Origin: Agrocybe praecox
Lineage: Eukaryota > Basidiomycota > Agaricomycetes > Agaricales > Agrocybaceae
Length of the DNA: 64,000 nucleotides
Direction: 5' to 3'
Assembly (NCBI GenBank): GCA_964017145.1
Contig: OZ024845.1
Coordinates: 2,170,001 to 2,234,000 of the forward strand
The position numbers and the translations under genes were made by a program. This document shows, piece by piece, positions 23,210 through 36,100 of this stretch. Numbering within the stretch: position 1 is the stretch's first letter; each line of letters starts with the position of its first letter. The notes below the pieces were generated by a model. It was not told the DNA's origin. It did no database searches and saw nothing but the letters and a program-made list of their open reading frames with translations.

Positions 23210-24880
23210 TTATAAAAACATAATGTCTTGATTATCGATGAAGTCCGCGCCTGGGGGCCATACAACGCGACCATGGTATTTTGCAATTTCAAGTTTGCCA
23301 GCGCTTTCCTCACTGAGGATTAACTTCATCGAACGGTCTTCGGGAACGACTTCCAGGTATATTTTCGAAAGCGAAAAACCAAGCAACCGGCGGTTTTGGA
23401 GCAACATATCGAGAGCCTCGTAATCGCCTTCGTCGTCGTCAGTAAATGGAAGTGTAAGATTTTGCAATTCCGGCCAAGGTATAAAGGGTGTATTTGCGGT
23501 GCTCGTGAGAGACGTTCTGGTTAACAACTTGATCAGCATTGATTCTGCACAAGGTGCCCATGAAGAAAAGGTTGTGACTCCTGGAAACATCGCAAAGAAT
23601 CGCAAGTAGCTCACGGCACATGGCTCAAAATCGATGAAGGCTAGGTGCTTCACGTTTGAAAATTTGGCGAAATTGCCGCTATTCCATAGAGGATCCAGAT
23701 CGCCTTCTTGAAGCTCTTTCATAGTCAACGATTCGAGCGATGGTGCCTCGATGCCCATCAAGAGGCCGTAATAAATATCCTCATCACCGCCACGAATTCG
23801 TAATGAACGGAGGCTAGGAATATGCATCACATCGCGACTGCCGCGCCACGACACGGGATCGATGACATCTCCGTAAACTGAGAGATGGGCAAGGAAAGGA
23901 GAACATGTAATCATCTGGGAAAAGGTGGAATAGGAAAGTCGCAAATGTTTGGTTTGATCAAGATGGAGGGTGACAACGAAACCCAATTGCGGATGGAAAA
24001 AATGGAGAGCGAATCCTCTGAGACGCACAAATCCAAGATGCGGGGTGAGACCCGCAAATATTGGCCCGACGACTTTCGGGTCGGGTGTGTCGAGATCCAT
24101 CACATCGAGGAACAGGTGTCGCAACCGCGGGACCGAAGTGTTGTAGAGACCCTCAACCATGGCGGTGAATTCTTTGTCGTATACGACTGATAAGCTTCTC
24201 CAGCGACGGGACTGGAGAATTATCATATCTATCGACAACGCAAGCTCTACTTTGTCAATGAGGTGGTGGTTCGTTATTAGCTCAATGCTAATGTCCAAGT
24301 CGAGGGTCCCACTCCGATCCATACCCATTATGAACCATGTTAAAGAGCAAATAGAGTCAATTCGAATAGAAGTCCACAGCTGTGGTGACGACAGGGCAAT
24401 TTGGCGGAAATATGAGAAAGTATGGGAAATAATGAGCTGAAATGCCTCTTTCGGGTGTCCAATACATTCCTCATTTGCAGGATCGTCGCTTTCGTCGGTC
24501 ATCAGCTTGCCGATTGCGAAAATGTTACTCCAGATTTCTGGCGGAATCGCATATACATTTCCAGCAATGGGAGTCGGATCAGTGGCAATCTTCAAGTCCT
24601 TTCTAGAATCCTGTATTGATGTCTTTAATAACGGTTAAGCGCATGATTGATCGCTCACAAATGAGTATCCATCCTCGCTCACGACCGGTGCGCTCGTGAT
24701 TGACATATTCATCCAGTGTGTGTTTAAATCAACAAGGAAGCGGTCTGTTTTCCATCTGCGGGACCCAAGGTTTTGGACTCTTGGACAAACTATGCAAAAT
24801 ACTTGAAAATCCTTCTGAATACTTAAAGTAAGGACCAGCCCGAGATAATTAAAACTCATGGAGACGTTTCCTATATCCAT
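23210..24880 (-). CDS. F-box protein, second copy of a different subfamily
   Basis: The main exon (23210-24610) starts in frame after an acceptor ...CAATACAG and carries the F-box VYAIPPEIWSNIFAIGKL, followed by SYFRQIALSSPQLWTSIRI and a leucine-rich tail ending DFIDNQDIMFL. No ATG precedes the F-box in this exon, so a 5' exon is required. The best candidate is 24659-24880, starting MDIGNVSMSF and ending EDGYSF at a GTGAGC donor. The 48-nt intron between them has the usual size and keeps the frame, giving 540 residues. The first exon is less certain than the rest. It is a probable SCF ubiquitin-ligase adaptor with unknown target. Confidence 0.65.
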
Positions 24881-25152
24881 ATCATTAGTCGTTACGTGAA
24901 TCAAACGCGAACAAAAAAAATTGGCGGCAAATATGTAGTTCTTACAGAAAGCAAGACACGAGCAGAGCTCGTACCACTTCCTGAAATGTAGGTGACTGAA
25001 TTATCAGTGTTAATTATTAATTTAAGAGCATAGTGGGAAGGAAAAGAATTAACCGTTCAAATATTCAATGGAGTCGTCACAATGAGGCTTGATGCCTCCT
25101 TGTTTGGCCTTTGTTGTGAATTTATTTGGCTTTCTAACATCAAGCGGAATTC
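24881..25152. other. gene-free region before the hAT-like element
   Basis: Upstream flank of the second F-box gene. I see nothing else. Confidence 0.4.
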
Positions 25153-25160
25153 AATCGGAT

Positions 25161-25433
25161 TAGTGTTGCCGTGGTCTGGTCTAGTCCGGTCATGGTCTGG
25201 TTTCGTCAGTTTACGGTCTATTTAGAGACCAGACTGTGGTAAACCGGAAAAAAATGGTCCGGTCCGGTCGGTTGACAGTACCAAATATAGAAACATGTTC
25301 TTTGGAAAAAGGAACCATGCTATTGGCTAAACGGAACCGTGAGAACCGTCAGCACAGCAGTCTGATTTAATCGGTCTGGTTTTCGGTCAAGTTTTCGGTT
25401 CGACCGGAACCGGACTAACCCGCGGCAACACTA
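25161..25433. mobile_element. hAT-like MITE
   Basis: A 273-bp element with terminal inverted repeats TAGTGTTGCCG(T/C)GG at both ends. It is flanked by near-identical 8-bp duplications: AATCGGAT (25153-25160) and AATCGGAC (25434-25441). Eight-base duplications and this type of terminus are characteristic of hAT elements. The interior is packed with CCGGT/ACCGG motifs in both orientations, which look like subterminal transposase-binding repeats. There is no coding capacity. Confidence 0.85.
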
Positions 25434-25441
25434 AATCGGAC

Positions 25442-26106
25442 TGTGAAAAGGAGCACGGCACATAGAGGAGTTTGACAGGTAACAGCTGGTCACCGTGTCA
25501 CGAGCCTAAGCTGGTCCCTGGATTCATTATATATATATTCCATTTCCGTCTTTAAGCCCGAGTTCCATCTTCTCAACCTTCAAGTGAAGCTTGGTCCTCT
25601 GCTCAGCGACGCTCGACTTGACCCACTTGTTGGACAATTAATCCTGTTGGATATGACGACATACATGGCTCAAACATTGCTGCTCATCACCCAAAACAAG
25701 ATGAACTACTGTATGATTTTCTTCCCCCGGCGGGTTGTTACTCAAGTCAAATGGGACTCTGTCACTCCAAACTTAAAAGCAATCCTTGATCTCACGACCT
25801 ATCTTCTATATCGTCGCATTGGAATATCCCCGACACTCGTGAAACATACTTCTGGAATTATTGCGAAGTTTTAATCCCCACCACATGCTTTCGAGTATAA
25901 TTTTGGATTAATGGGAAACTTGATTCACAGGTCCAATCATCTCATGATTTGCAAACACGTTGTGGAGATCATGTTCTCTTCCGAAGGCGTCGAGAATTAG
26001 CGTGAGAGCCGGCGAGATGCCATCCCAGAGGAATAAAAGCTCGTTGTCATTACAGCTTCGAGGATTTCTCCAGGCTTTCCCTTGTCGATAATATCCGCTC
26101 AACGAT
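25442..26106. promoter_or_regulatory. upstream region of the sphingomyelinase-like gene
   Basis: A 665-bp stretch without a supported gene. An AT-run (TTATATATATATTC, about 25528-25541) could act as a TATA-like element for an unrecognised transcript. Confidence 0.3.
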
Positions 26107-28882
26107 ATGATGCTCTTGCCACGACTATTCTGTATACTTCCTTTCCTTGCGATTGTCTATGCCAGCATTGTGGACGACATCATCAAGGCTATTGAGAACG
26201 CCGTGGATTGTACTTCTTGCCATGCATTGCTTACTTTGTTGCAACCTGTCGCTCTTCTCGGCGATACGGTCTTCTCAGACGCTCTCGTCTCTGTGTGCAA
26301 AGTCTCTGGGGTAAGAGCTCCGACAATTCTTGTCGACGCTGACTGATTTTTTCAGGCTGAAGATGATGATGTCTGTCAAGGCCTTTTGACGGAACAGGGT
26401 CCTATAATTGCCCACGATTTACGGTCGATCTCGTCACTTGGGCAAACAGCATCAAAGTTCTGCAATGCCGTCCTTGGTCTCTGTACAGAACCTGCGGTGA
26501 ATAAATTTTCTGTTCCCTTCCCAAAGCCCGCACCTTCGAACCCCAAGACTTTTGTCTCCACTGGGAAGAAACCCATCCAAGTCGCACACTTCAGTGATGT
26601 CCATATCGATAGGTCATACACGGTAAGGCGATTCATACATTTCTGTTCGTAACATTCTCTGAAACAAACAACAGACAGGTGCTGATGCGAACTGTACCAA
26701 ACCAATTTGCTGCAGGAACTTTGCAGACCAGACGGGTCCAGTCGAAGTCGCGGCTGGTCCTTCTGGAAGTCTGAATTGCGATACGCCAACGACACTTGTG
26801 CAGTCTATGTTGCGCGCTGTATCTGCACAGGGTACACTATTCAACATTTTCACCGGGGATGTTGTAGAAGGTATATTATCAAATACTCGCTGAAGATAAT
26901 TTATCTGATGGATCTCCCTTCAGCCGCTGTCTGGCTTGTTGACGAGACGTGAGTATATCTCATCTCCATTATTCTGATTGATTTTGAAGACAGGGGATAC
27001 ATTTCCAGAGAAAACGTCTCGGACATGCAGAAGTTCAACAATGAGATGGTAACACTAGTCAACTCCCCTGTCTACCCTGCTATTGGTATGTTTAATTTTG
27101 ATATTCCGACATGTGAGCTCATCTCTCATCCAGGCAACCAGTGCGTTTTGTTCACGTGTCAAGATTAACACAGCGCCACAGAGGGGAGTCTGAATTGTAT
27201 TTACCTTTGTCAGTGAGGCGGCACCCGTCAACGCTTTCCCGAGAAATACCACAAAACAAGGGCAAGTACAATGGGTATTTGATACGCAAAGTGCAGGATG
27301 GAGCGTAAGTGCTACCGCTAGTACCAGCACTAAGTGGATATTAATGGTAATACCAACTTACAGTCTTTTATCGGTACTGCGGCTGCTTCACAGGTTCAAC
27401 ATATGTCTGGTAGTTACTCTGTCATTCCTCCCGGAACCAACTTGAGGCAACGAACAATCTTGATCATTTCTCAAACGTCGACTTACAATGCGAACTTTAG
27501 AATCATCTCTTTGAACACAATATACTGGTACAAGGACAAGTGAGTGTTGAGATGAGATAATGATCATAGGATGCAACTAACTTTGGATTATCTACAAGCT
27601 TTTACTTGTATGATAGCGACAATCAACAGTAAGTTGATCTCTGTGTACATTCCGTTGCACCGGTTTCATTTATAGAAAAGGCCTGATCCGAACGGTGTCA
27701 TCGGCTTCGCAGTCCAAGAACTGCAAGCCGCAGAAGATGCTAGACAAAGGGTATGGATAATTGCGCATATGCCTCCAAGCAGTGGAGATGCTTTCCATGA
27801 TCAAGTGTGTGTCATTTATTTTTTTACAAAAAGACTTTATGTGTGTGCAGCAGGACTTATTCCTTTTCAGTCGAATTATTTCGACCAGGTTGTTCAGCGA
27901 TATAAGAACACTATTGCCAGTCAATTCTACGGACATACACACGTCGTAAGTGCATAGTCGAACCCATGCTTTGTTTAATACATTCAATATGAGGTTTCCA
28001 CAGGACGAGTTTGCGATAGCTTATTCAAATTACTCTAACCAGAATGCGGATACCGCTGATAGTATTGCATACATTGCGCCGTCTTTGACTCCAAGAAGTA
28101 CAATTCAGGTCCCGGTTCGATTTATATTGAAGCTAATTAAATTATACTTACTCGTGCAGGCGCCAACCCAACTTTCAGGGTTTATGATGTCGATCCAGAT
28201 ACATATGAGGTCATGGACTCACGTACTTTCCAGAGTATGTGCCACAATTTTCATGCGTCCATGCGTCCTAAACATCTGATGGTTCTCGTAGGCGACATGT
28301 CCGACCCGTCTTTCCCAATTTCTCGTAAGATCTTCTTAGCTCTAGACGACAGACAACGCTCTTATACTAGTTGTTAGCCATCTGGGCACAAGAGTACAGT
28401 GCAAGGGATACTTACGGGCCCGCGATTGGTGGCTGGCCTGCCTCGCAGTCTCTGAACCCCGCTTTCTGGCACAAGGTCACCGAAGCGTTCACCTCAAACG
28501 ATGCCATCTTCCAGAAGTTTATTTCTCTCAAAACTCGTGGTGTTAATGTTTCCCCCTGCACTGGAGACTGTAAAACCACTACGATATGTAACTTACGAGC
28601 ATTGAGGTCAGAAAACAACTGTGTAAGATATCTCAACTAACTACTTCAGAAGAAAAGCCTTACACGCTTTCAGGACGTACCGACTCCCGGACTCAATTTC
28701 CGAAGGGAAGTCGGAGATTTAGACTTGACTCAACGAGGCTTTGCAGATCATTGCGAAGGTACTGGAGTTCGTACTATTTTGACCAAAGTCGCGATCAATG
28801 CGGTACGGCTTTTTCCTTTCGCGGGCAGTTCTTTGAGGCGCTCAACTTTATATTTCAGAGAAACTCGAATGGTAGAGCATGA
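26107..28882 (+). CDS. secreted acid sphingomyelinase-like phosphodiesterase
   Basis: Hydrolyses phosphodiester bonds of sphingomyelin-type lipids; secreted or vacuolar. The start ATG at 26107 opens a signal peptide (MMLLPRLFCILPFLAIVYA). A saposin-B-like domain with paired cysteines follows (CTSCHALL ... VCKVSG ... FCNAVLGLC). The metallophosphoesterase core then carries metal-binding motifs in order: HFSDVHIDRSYT, FTGDVVE, GNHE, IIAHMPPSSG and FYGHTH, then AYIAPSLTPRS, PTFRVYDVDPDTYEVMD and RDTYGPAIGGWP. I count 17 exons. Oddities are a 7-nt exon (27134-27140) coding GN of the GNHE metal site, and a probable GC-donor intron (27447-27500) between TNLR and IISLN. Two in-frame acceptors lie 24 nt apart before DVPTPGLNFRR. 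The last exon ends NSNGRA at TGA 28880-28882. Confidence 0.88.
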
Positions 28883-30180
28883 GCGCTTGAACTTCCTATA
28901 TTATGTACACACCGTGGGGCCCGTGTGATCATGATCGAGAAACTGTAGTTTTTACACGCACTTCTGGGACTTGGTTCTTATATATATCAGACTAGTGGTT
29001 GGGTTGCTATTTCAGCTTCTGATGACACAAACGGCCATCAGTAACCTTACAATTTACTTGTCTGCTTTTGGCCGCTTTTAGCTTATTTCTGAATATCAAA
29101 AAAGCTAAAAGGTACTAGCTAAAAAAAGTGAAATGTTACGCTATTTTGTCATCATTTCAGCCCTAAATCTGTGCAATTTATTTCCTATTGCTCCACCAAG
29201 GAATCAACCTTTTGGTTTCGGGCACCTGATTTCGGGCACCTGGGTTTCTCAACTTACTTTGACGCTTTTAGGCTTTAGCCACTTTTTTGGGTTGCACAAC
29301 CCCAAAAAAGTAAAGTGCTAAACTGCTGATGACGGCGCCATCGAGCGATTCGATTATACAATATTTGATTTATTTATAATTTCCTTCTGTATTCTGTCTA
29401 TGTATTCATTAACCAGACCGGGTTTTAATGTTCGAGGTCAATTAAAGTCCCATCATGTGCAAAGGCACTGGAACAGACCGAACAGACTGAAACTAGCTGA
29501 AACTCCGTGACTTTGCACAAACGCCCGATCAATTCGGTATGTGTATGACTTGGTTTGTTACCTTTCCTGTGGGCACAACCTGTTTGAGGGCGCTTATTTT
29601 TTTTTTCTGTAAGGGTTCGGGAAATTGGTTGAATATATGTATAAGACAATGCTTTGATGCATGCCTTCAGCATGTAAGTTAATTGATCTCCTGGCCAAAT
29701 CAGTGACTTTTGAATCGATTTGCAGCCAAGTATTTACATAGGCGTGCAGGTAAGGCCGAGCAGAATCTATTTTTAGATATGAAATTACTTCAAGTGCGTA
29801 ATACAGATTCCTTCTGTGCGTCACCTGTTGTCTGTTATATGTAGTTAAATAAGCGCCCTCACTGCGACTCAAGCTTTAAAAATGTCTCGATTCCGATGCG
29901 TATGGACCCCATATATGACTCCAGTCTCCTATACTTATCTTGTGTCCAGCATGGGGGTCACTGACGTACCATGCTCATTTGCCCAATATAGATAAGCGTA
30001 CCATGCGGGTAATATTTGTCAGCCGATTTTCGAATTCAGTGAAACCAAACTAAGATAGACAGTTGACTCCTGCCAATACCTGCCTCGGTACCGTTCTTCG
30101 AACGCGAAAGTTTGAGAAAGAGCTGACCGCCATCCTCCCTCATCCTCTTTGTGAGGTATACGGAGAAGAAACTACCTGGG
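28883..30180. other. intergenic region with inverted-repeat elements
   Basis: No gene. It holds a hairpin at 29281-29311 (ACTTTTTTGGG-TTG against CAACCCCAAAAAAGT), a short direct repeat TTTCGGGCACCTG (29216-29242) and the candidate TIR element at 29585-29861. The last 200 bp should contain the ABC transporter promoter. Confidence 0.45.
29585..29861. mobile_element. candidate TIR element (MITE-like), 277 bp
   Basis: Perfect 15-bp inverted ends TGAGGGCGCTTATTT (29585-29599) and AAATAAGCGCCCTCA (29847-29861) enclose about 250 bp of AT-rich non-coding sequence. I cannot see a clear target-site duplication, so the superfamily is open. A chance palindrome of this length is unlikely. Confidence 0.55.
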
Positions 30181-33100
30181 ATGCCGTTATTTCAACTTCC
30201 AATCGCTGGTCTGCTTGGATCCAGCGCAGTCACAAGTCTCATTGTGTTCTTTTTAACTCGAAGCAAGGAAGGCAAAATTCAACTCCTCGATACGCAAGAC
30301 GAACCAGAACTCCACGACCCCTTCGATGTAGTCACTCCCAAAGATATAACTGACGGGCACCCGATTGAGGAGGAAAAATTCTGGCGAAAGGTGGGTCAAT
30401 TTTAACATACTGTCGCACATTTGGTGAATTCCGTTACAGATGCGTTGGAGGAAAGGCTTGACAAGTCTATTGCTTGCATTTTCCTTCTCCATAAGCGCTG
30501 TCAGTCTTGGATGGTCAGTTGTCAATGACAATCCTAGCAGCATTGTGCTTTATGCACTTCACGTTGGTTTCAACCTTTACCTCTTCATAATCTCTGTGCG
30601 CGCCACCTATCAAAGCACTTTGGAATATCACTCCGAATCTATCATACATTTAAGCATTTTACTCACCATAGCACTCACTCTACTGGGAACTTCAAGCATC
30701 TTACCGAGTGACCCTTCCCCAGTAGTTTCCGCTTTCCAGGATAACCGTGTCCTCGAAATTCTGCAACTCGTTAATGTGGGATTATACGCCCTTGCGTGGA
30801 TTATCATAGTCACCACACCTATGGGTCCGCCTATGCACTATGCCCCGTCAAATATTTACTCGGAGAAGACTGTCCAGACTATTACAAACACAGACGAAAA
30901 CAATGTCTGCGGCATCATCAGTAAGTCAGATTTGCTTTCTGATTAAATTTGTTGCTGATGCTCTGCGTTAGATAGTTCGCCTTGGGACTTTATGTTGTTC
31001 TCTTATACCACGAAAGTTGTGTGGCTCGGAAACGTTGCCACGAGTCTAGACATTGGGGATTTGCCTATCGTTCCAGCCAACATTCGCGCAACCTTCAATT
31101 ACGCGCGTATGCGTAAAGCTACTCGTGAAATCCAGCTTCGTATTTTTTCGTGGACCCCCAGGCGTGGCAGTGGACATTTACTTGCTTATCGCTTGCTTCG
31201 GTTGAATGCCGTTGTTTTCATTGCAGAGCTGCTTTTGGCAGGTGTATCTGCTGTTCTCTTCTACGGTCCTCCGTTTTTCTTGCAAAAGCTTGTCAAATAC
31301 CTCGAAGTTGATCCTGGTAGAGAACAGAAGGGATGGGGATGGGTCTACGTTTTTGGTATATTCTTTGCGAACGTCGCTAGCTTCATGAGTATGTTGTTCA
31401 TTATGACTACGTATCAGTCGCTGACGACATTTTAGTCTCGGGACAGCTGTGGTCATTATCAACCACTACTATTCAAGTCCGTTTGAAGATCCAGCTCAAT
31501 TCTATCCTATACGCAAAGACCCTTGTCCGAAAGGATGTAGCCTCATCAGCCGCACAACAACAAGCATCCAGTACGGTTTCCACTGGCGAACCTGCGCCGA
31601 AGCAACCTACTGAAGCCGGTTCCGAGGTTGAGGAGAAGAATGACGAGGATGATTTCTCCAGCAAAGCTCAAATCATGACTCTCATGACTACTGATGTGGA
31701 TAGAGTCAGTGAATTTGCCTGGCATGTATTCTCTCTTGTTGGTGTGTTCTTTCTCTTTCCTTTGTAATATAAATTTAATGCTAACCGATACAAATCAGAT
31801 GCACCGATTGAAATCGCAATTGGGACATTATTCCTGTACAATCTGCTAGGTGATTGAAACAAATGCTCGTGGAAAGAGCTATGCTGAAGTAATGTGCAAA
31901 CTAGGTGTATCTTGCTTCTTCGGTCTTGCCGTCACCTGCTTGTTCCTTCCAATGAATCACTATGCTGGGAAGGTAGTTGTCGGTAAGAGGCTCTGCGTAG
32001 ATCAAGTCACAACGACTCTGGAATTAACAACAATGTGCAGGTTGTCAAGAAAACTTGATGAAAGCTCGTGATGAACGAGTTGCTCTTATGAATGAGGTAA
32101 TTTCTCATTTTATTGCAATTTTTTCAGTGACACAAATATGTTTTAGATTTTAGGAGGAATGCGTATGCTAAAGGTAGCTCATTTCTTCATTCTTCACAAG
32201 TGTCTCTGAAAGCTTCTTTTAGTTCATGGCTTGGGAACGCAGCTTCGAGAAAAGGGTTCTTGCAATCCGTGCAAAAGAGCTTTCATATCAGAAACTCAAC
32301 TACACAATCGAGGTACGTAATTTCTTTGTTAATTGTTATGGTGATAGCTAACTCAGTATATATAGACCTTATGGAATGCCATTTGGTCAGTACAGGTTTC
32401 GACAGACAAACGCGCCGTAAATCAGTAAATGTGCTGATCCTGAATCTCTTCAATTCCTGACAGGAACGGATCACCCATCTTGGTCACCTTAGTCTCATTC
32501 TGGCATTTTGCCATCGTCAGACAGCAACCGCTAACCCCGTCCATTGCTTTCACTTCTATTCTTGGTATGTCCTGTTCTTCTGACGAAATATGGCCACAAC
32601 CTAATGCTCACCGTTATTCAAGTATTTTCGGAAATGAAATTTGCTCTCAGTGCTTTGCCCGAAACTTTCATCAACATGTTGCAGGTATGACACCACCGAA
32701 CTTGCCGTTGGATAACCTCTAAAATGTGGTCAATAGAGTTTTGTGTCCTTACGACGTATTGAAAAATATCTTAACAGCGCTGAAGTCAATCCAGTGCCAC
32801 CCCTAGGTCAACAGTCGAAGACTGTTGCGTTCCAATCGTGTACCGTTACATGGCCCACCGAACGTATTGCGTCGAGCGTCACTCCTTCGGCCGCTTCGAC
32901 ACCCAGGCATAAATTCGTACTCGTTGATCTATCCCTCCACTTCCCTCCAGGCCAACTTTCTCTGATTTGCGGTAAACTTGGATCAGGAAAGAGTCTGTTA
33001 TTGCTTGGTAAGACATCCCTTCCAGTCGTCAATTACCACGTTTATCTAAGGTTTGTTTTTGCTCAGCACTCTTGGGTGAAGCAGACATCCTTGCTGGTCA

Positions 33101-36100
33101 GGTCCTGTGCCCTCAATCGCCCCCTGACTCTCTTGCATCTTTCTCTGGAAAGGCTATCAACCCAGAGGATTGGATCGTCGATGGAGTATGCGCATATGTA
33201 CCCCAGGTAAGCTGTATGCAACAGTAGATACGAAGATAGTTGCTCACTTGTTCGCAGGCTACTTGGCTTCGTAATGCATCCATCAAAGGTACGTAACTCC
33301 AGGAAAGTGTGGGACTTCACTTTTACTAACCGGAATTATTAGATAACATTTTATTCAACCTTCCATACGATGAAGAAAGATATCAAAAGACACTCGAGGT
33401 ATTTTAGCGAGTTCGGACTCTTTGTTTCCTAATATTAAAATTTCTTCTTTAGGTTTGCGCCTTGTTGAGTGACTTGGAAATCTTGGAAGATGGCGATGAA
33501 TCGGAAATCGGTGAACGCGGTGTAGGCTGCTTATGAACCTTTATCTCTCTTGTTCTCGTTGCTGAAGCTTGTGCGTGATTAGGTCAACCTTTCTGGAGGT
33601 CAGAAAGCAAGAGGTTCGTGCTCGATGTATTACCTAATTGCTTTTCCTTTTATTTAATTGTTATCAACCATAGTTTCACTCGCAAGAGCTGTATATTCTC
33701 GAGCTTCAATTCTGCTTCTAGATGACGTCTTATCTGCTGGTGTGCTAATAATCCAATTCATATCATCATTGCCACATACTCATTTTTTCCCAAAGTTGAC
33801 GCTCATACTGCCCACCATCTTTACCATCAGTGCCTCCGAGGCGATCTCATGAAAGGAAGGACTATCATTTTAGTTTCTCACCATGTTCAACTCTGCGCGC
33901 CAGAAGCTAGTTATGTTGTTGCCCTCGACAACGGTCGCGTTCAGTTTGAAGGCTCAAAAGATGCTTTTTACTCCTCCGGAGTTTTGTCGTCTTTAGTCCA
34001 ATCTGGTGAAGTCGGGGACAAAGGAGATGGCGAGGAAAAGGTGTTGTTAGAGCAAGTTGAAGAAAAAGTGTTATCCGAAGATACGGAACCGCAATCTGAA
34101 AGCGGCTCGACCGTCGCCTCAGCTCCAGCGTCGGTTAAGGAGAAAAAACCGGCCCGAAAGCTCGTCGAGGAGGAGAAACGTGCAGTAGGGCGTATCGGTC
34201 GCGATATATGGCTGACATATATTAGAGCTTGTGGGAACGGTTGGTACTGGGCGTTGTTTATCTTCATACTATTGGTTGCTTCTGCTAGCCCTGTATTAGA
34301 AAATGGATGGCTACGGTAGGTCATCCTTCCATCTCAACATCCAGAATTAACTGACAGTCCTGCAGATACTGGTCCAATTCCGCTTTGAACGGTGGAGGCC
34401 AGAGTCCAGCCTTCTACATTGTTCTATATGCTATTATTACTGGAATCGGCCTTGTCATATCAACTATTCGCTGGTTTGTCTTATACCATGGATCTATCCA
34501 TGCCTCGGACATACTATACAAGAGACTATTGGAGTCTATTCTCTTCGCCGACATCAGGTTCCATGACACCGTATCACGTGGTCGAGTGCTCAACCGTTTT
34601 GGGAAAGACTTTGAAGGTTGGTCGGTCGTCTCGACAAAGCTCATGCTGCGAAGTAACAACACTCAACCCTCGTATAGGTATCGACAGCAATCTTTCGGAT
34701 AACTTCGGCAGGAGTATTATCTATGGACTCTCTGCAATCACAACAATCGTGACGGTTAGTGTGGTTGGCGGATTGCCATTCATTGCTGCAGCTATATTGC
34801 TTGGTTACATCTATTGGAGTGGTAAGTTTTAAGCAAATTTGATAGCAACTTATCATGGCTAACCTACTTCCTTTAGTTGCGAAAGTAGGTTTCATTATAT
34901 CCTGTATATTCAAGTCGAAGCAAATACTAATGGAAATAGATCTATGGCCAAACATCGAGAGACATGAGACGTCTTGGTACGTTTTCCGGTTGTAATTATG
35001 TCGAGATCTTCTGAACGCCTGCCATAGACTCTGTAACTCGATCGCCTCTGTATTCCATTTATGGTGAAACTATTTCCGGAGTGACCATCATCCGTGCCTT
35101 TGGAGCATCGTCCAAGTTTTTGAGGGACATGTTGCGATGCGTCGACACGGTTAGTTTCAGTAATATTATGCATCAATATATATCTTATGCTTCTTCAAGA
35201 ATGCGAACCCATATTATTGGATGTGGGGAGGTAGCTATCAATCCAGATGTTAATAATGAAAGGGAGAAGGCTCATTATCTCTTAGTCAACCGTTGGCTCT
35301 CGGTCCGCTTTAACCTGTTATCTGCAGGAATAGTGGGTGCCACCGCAGTTGTATGCCTGATAACTCCAACCATCAGTGCTTCCATGGCTGGTTTCGCTCT
35401 AGCATTTGCGTCTACAATCACTGGTGATCTACTCTTTATGGTTGGTGGATAGCTTTTGCATCCTGACTCTATCTGAAAAAAATTCATTATAGGTTAGGCG
35501 ATTTGTTGGCCTTGAGCAGTCAATGGTAAATATCATTTTCCATTTTTTGTCTTCAAATTTCAATGCCATGACGTCGTATAGGTGGCTTTGGAACGAGTGA
35601 AAGAATACACCGACTTGAAACGTGAGCCTCCTGAATACATTGAACCCCGACCTTCTACTTCGTGGCCATCCCAAGGCGCGATCCGATGCGAAGATTTAGT
35701 CATCCGTTATGCAGTAAGTAATCTGTCAAGTTGTGTATGCATCTCTAATATTCATTATTTTCCTTAGCCCGAGTTACCGAATGTCCTGCACAACCTTAAC
35801 TTCGAGATTAATCCTGGGGAAAGAGTAAGCGTGCATCTTCATAATCCTATTTCATATTTAAATCTCGTATTTTAAGGTCGGCATCCTTGGACGGACTGGT
35901 TCTGGGAAAAGCACACTTGCGTTATCTTTCTTCCGTTTTGTTGAAGCCACTGAAGGTCGAATCTTAATTGATGGTGTCGACACATCCAAAATAGGACTTA
36001 CTGACCTTCGAAGTCGGTTGACGATCATCCCTCGTGAGTGCCCTATGTATTTTTTTTGTGGCGATTTAACATCTGTTTTAGAGGATCCTACTATCCTGAG

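Noticed and set aside
25584..25874. 96-residue plus-strand frame after a TATA-like run
   Set aside because: It begins at a GTG rather than an ATG and shows no family motif.
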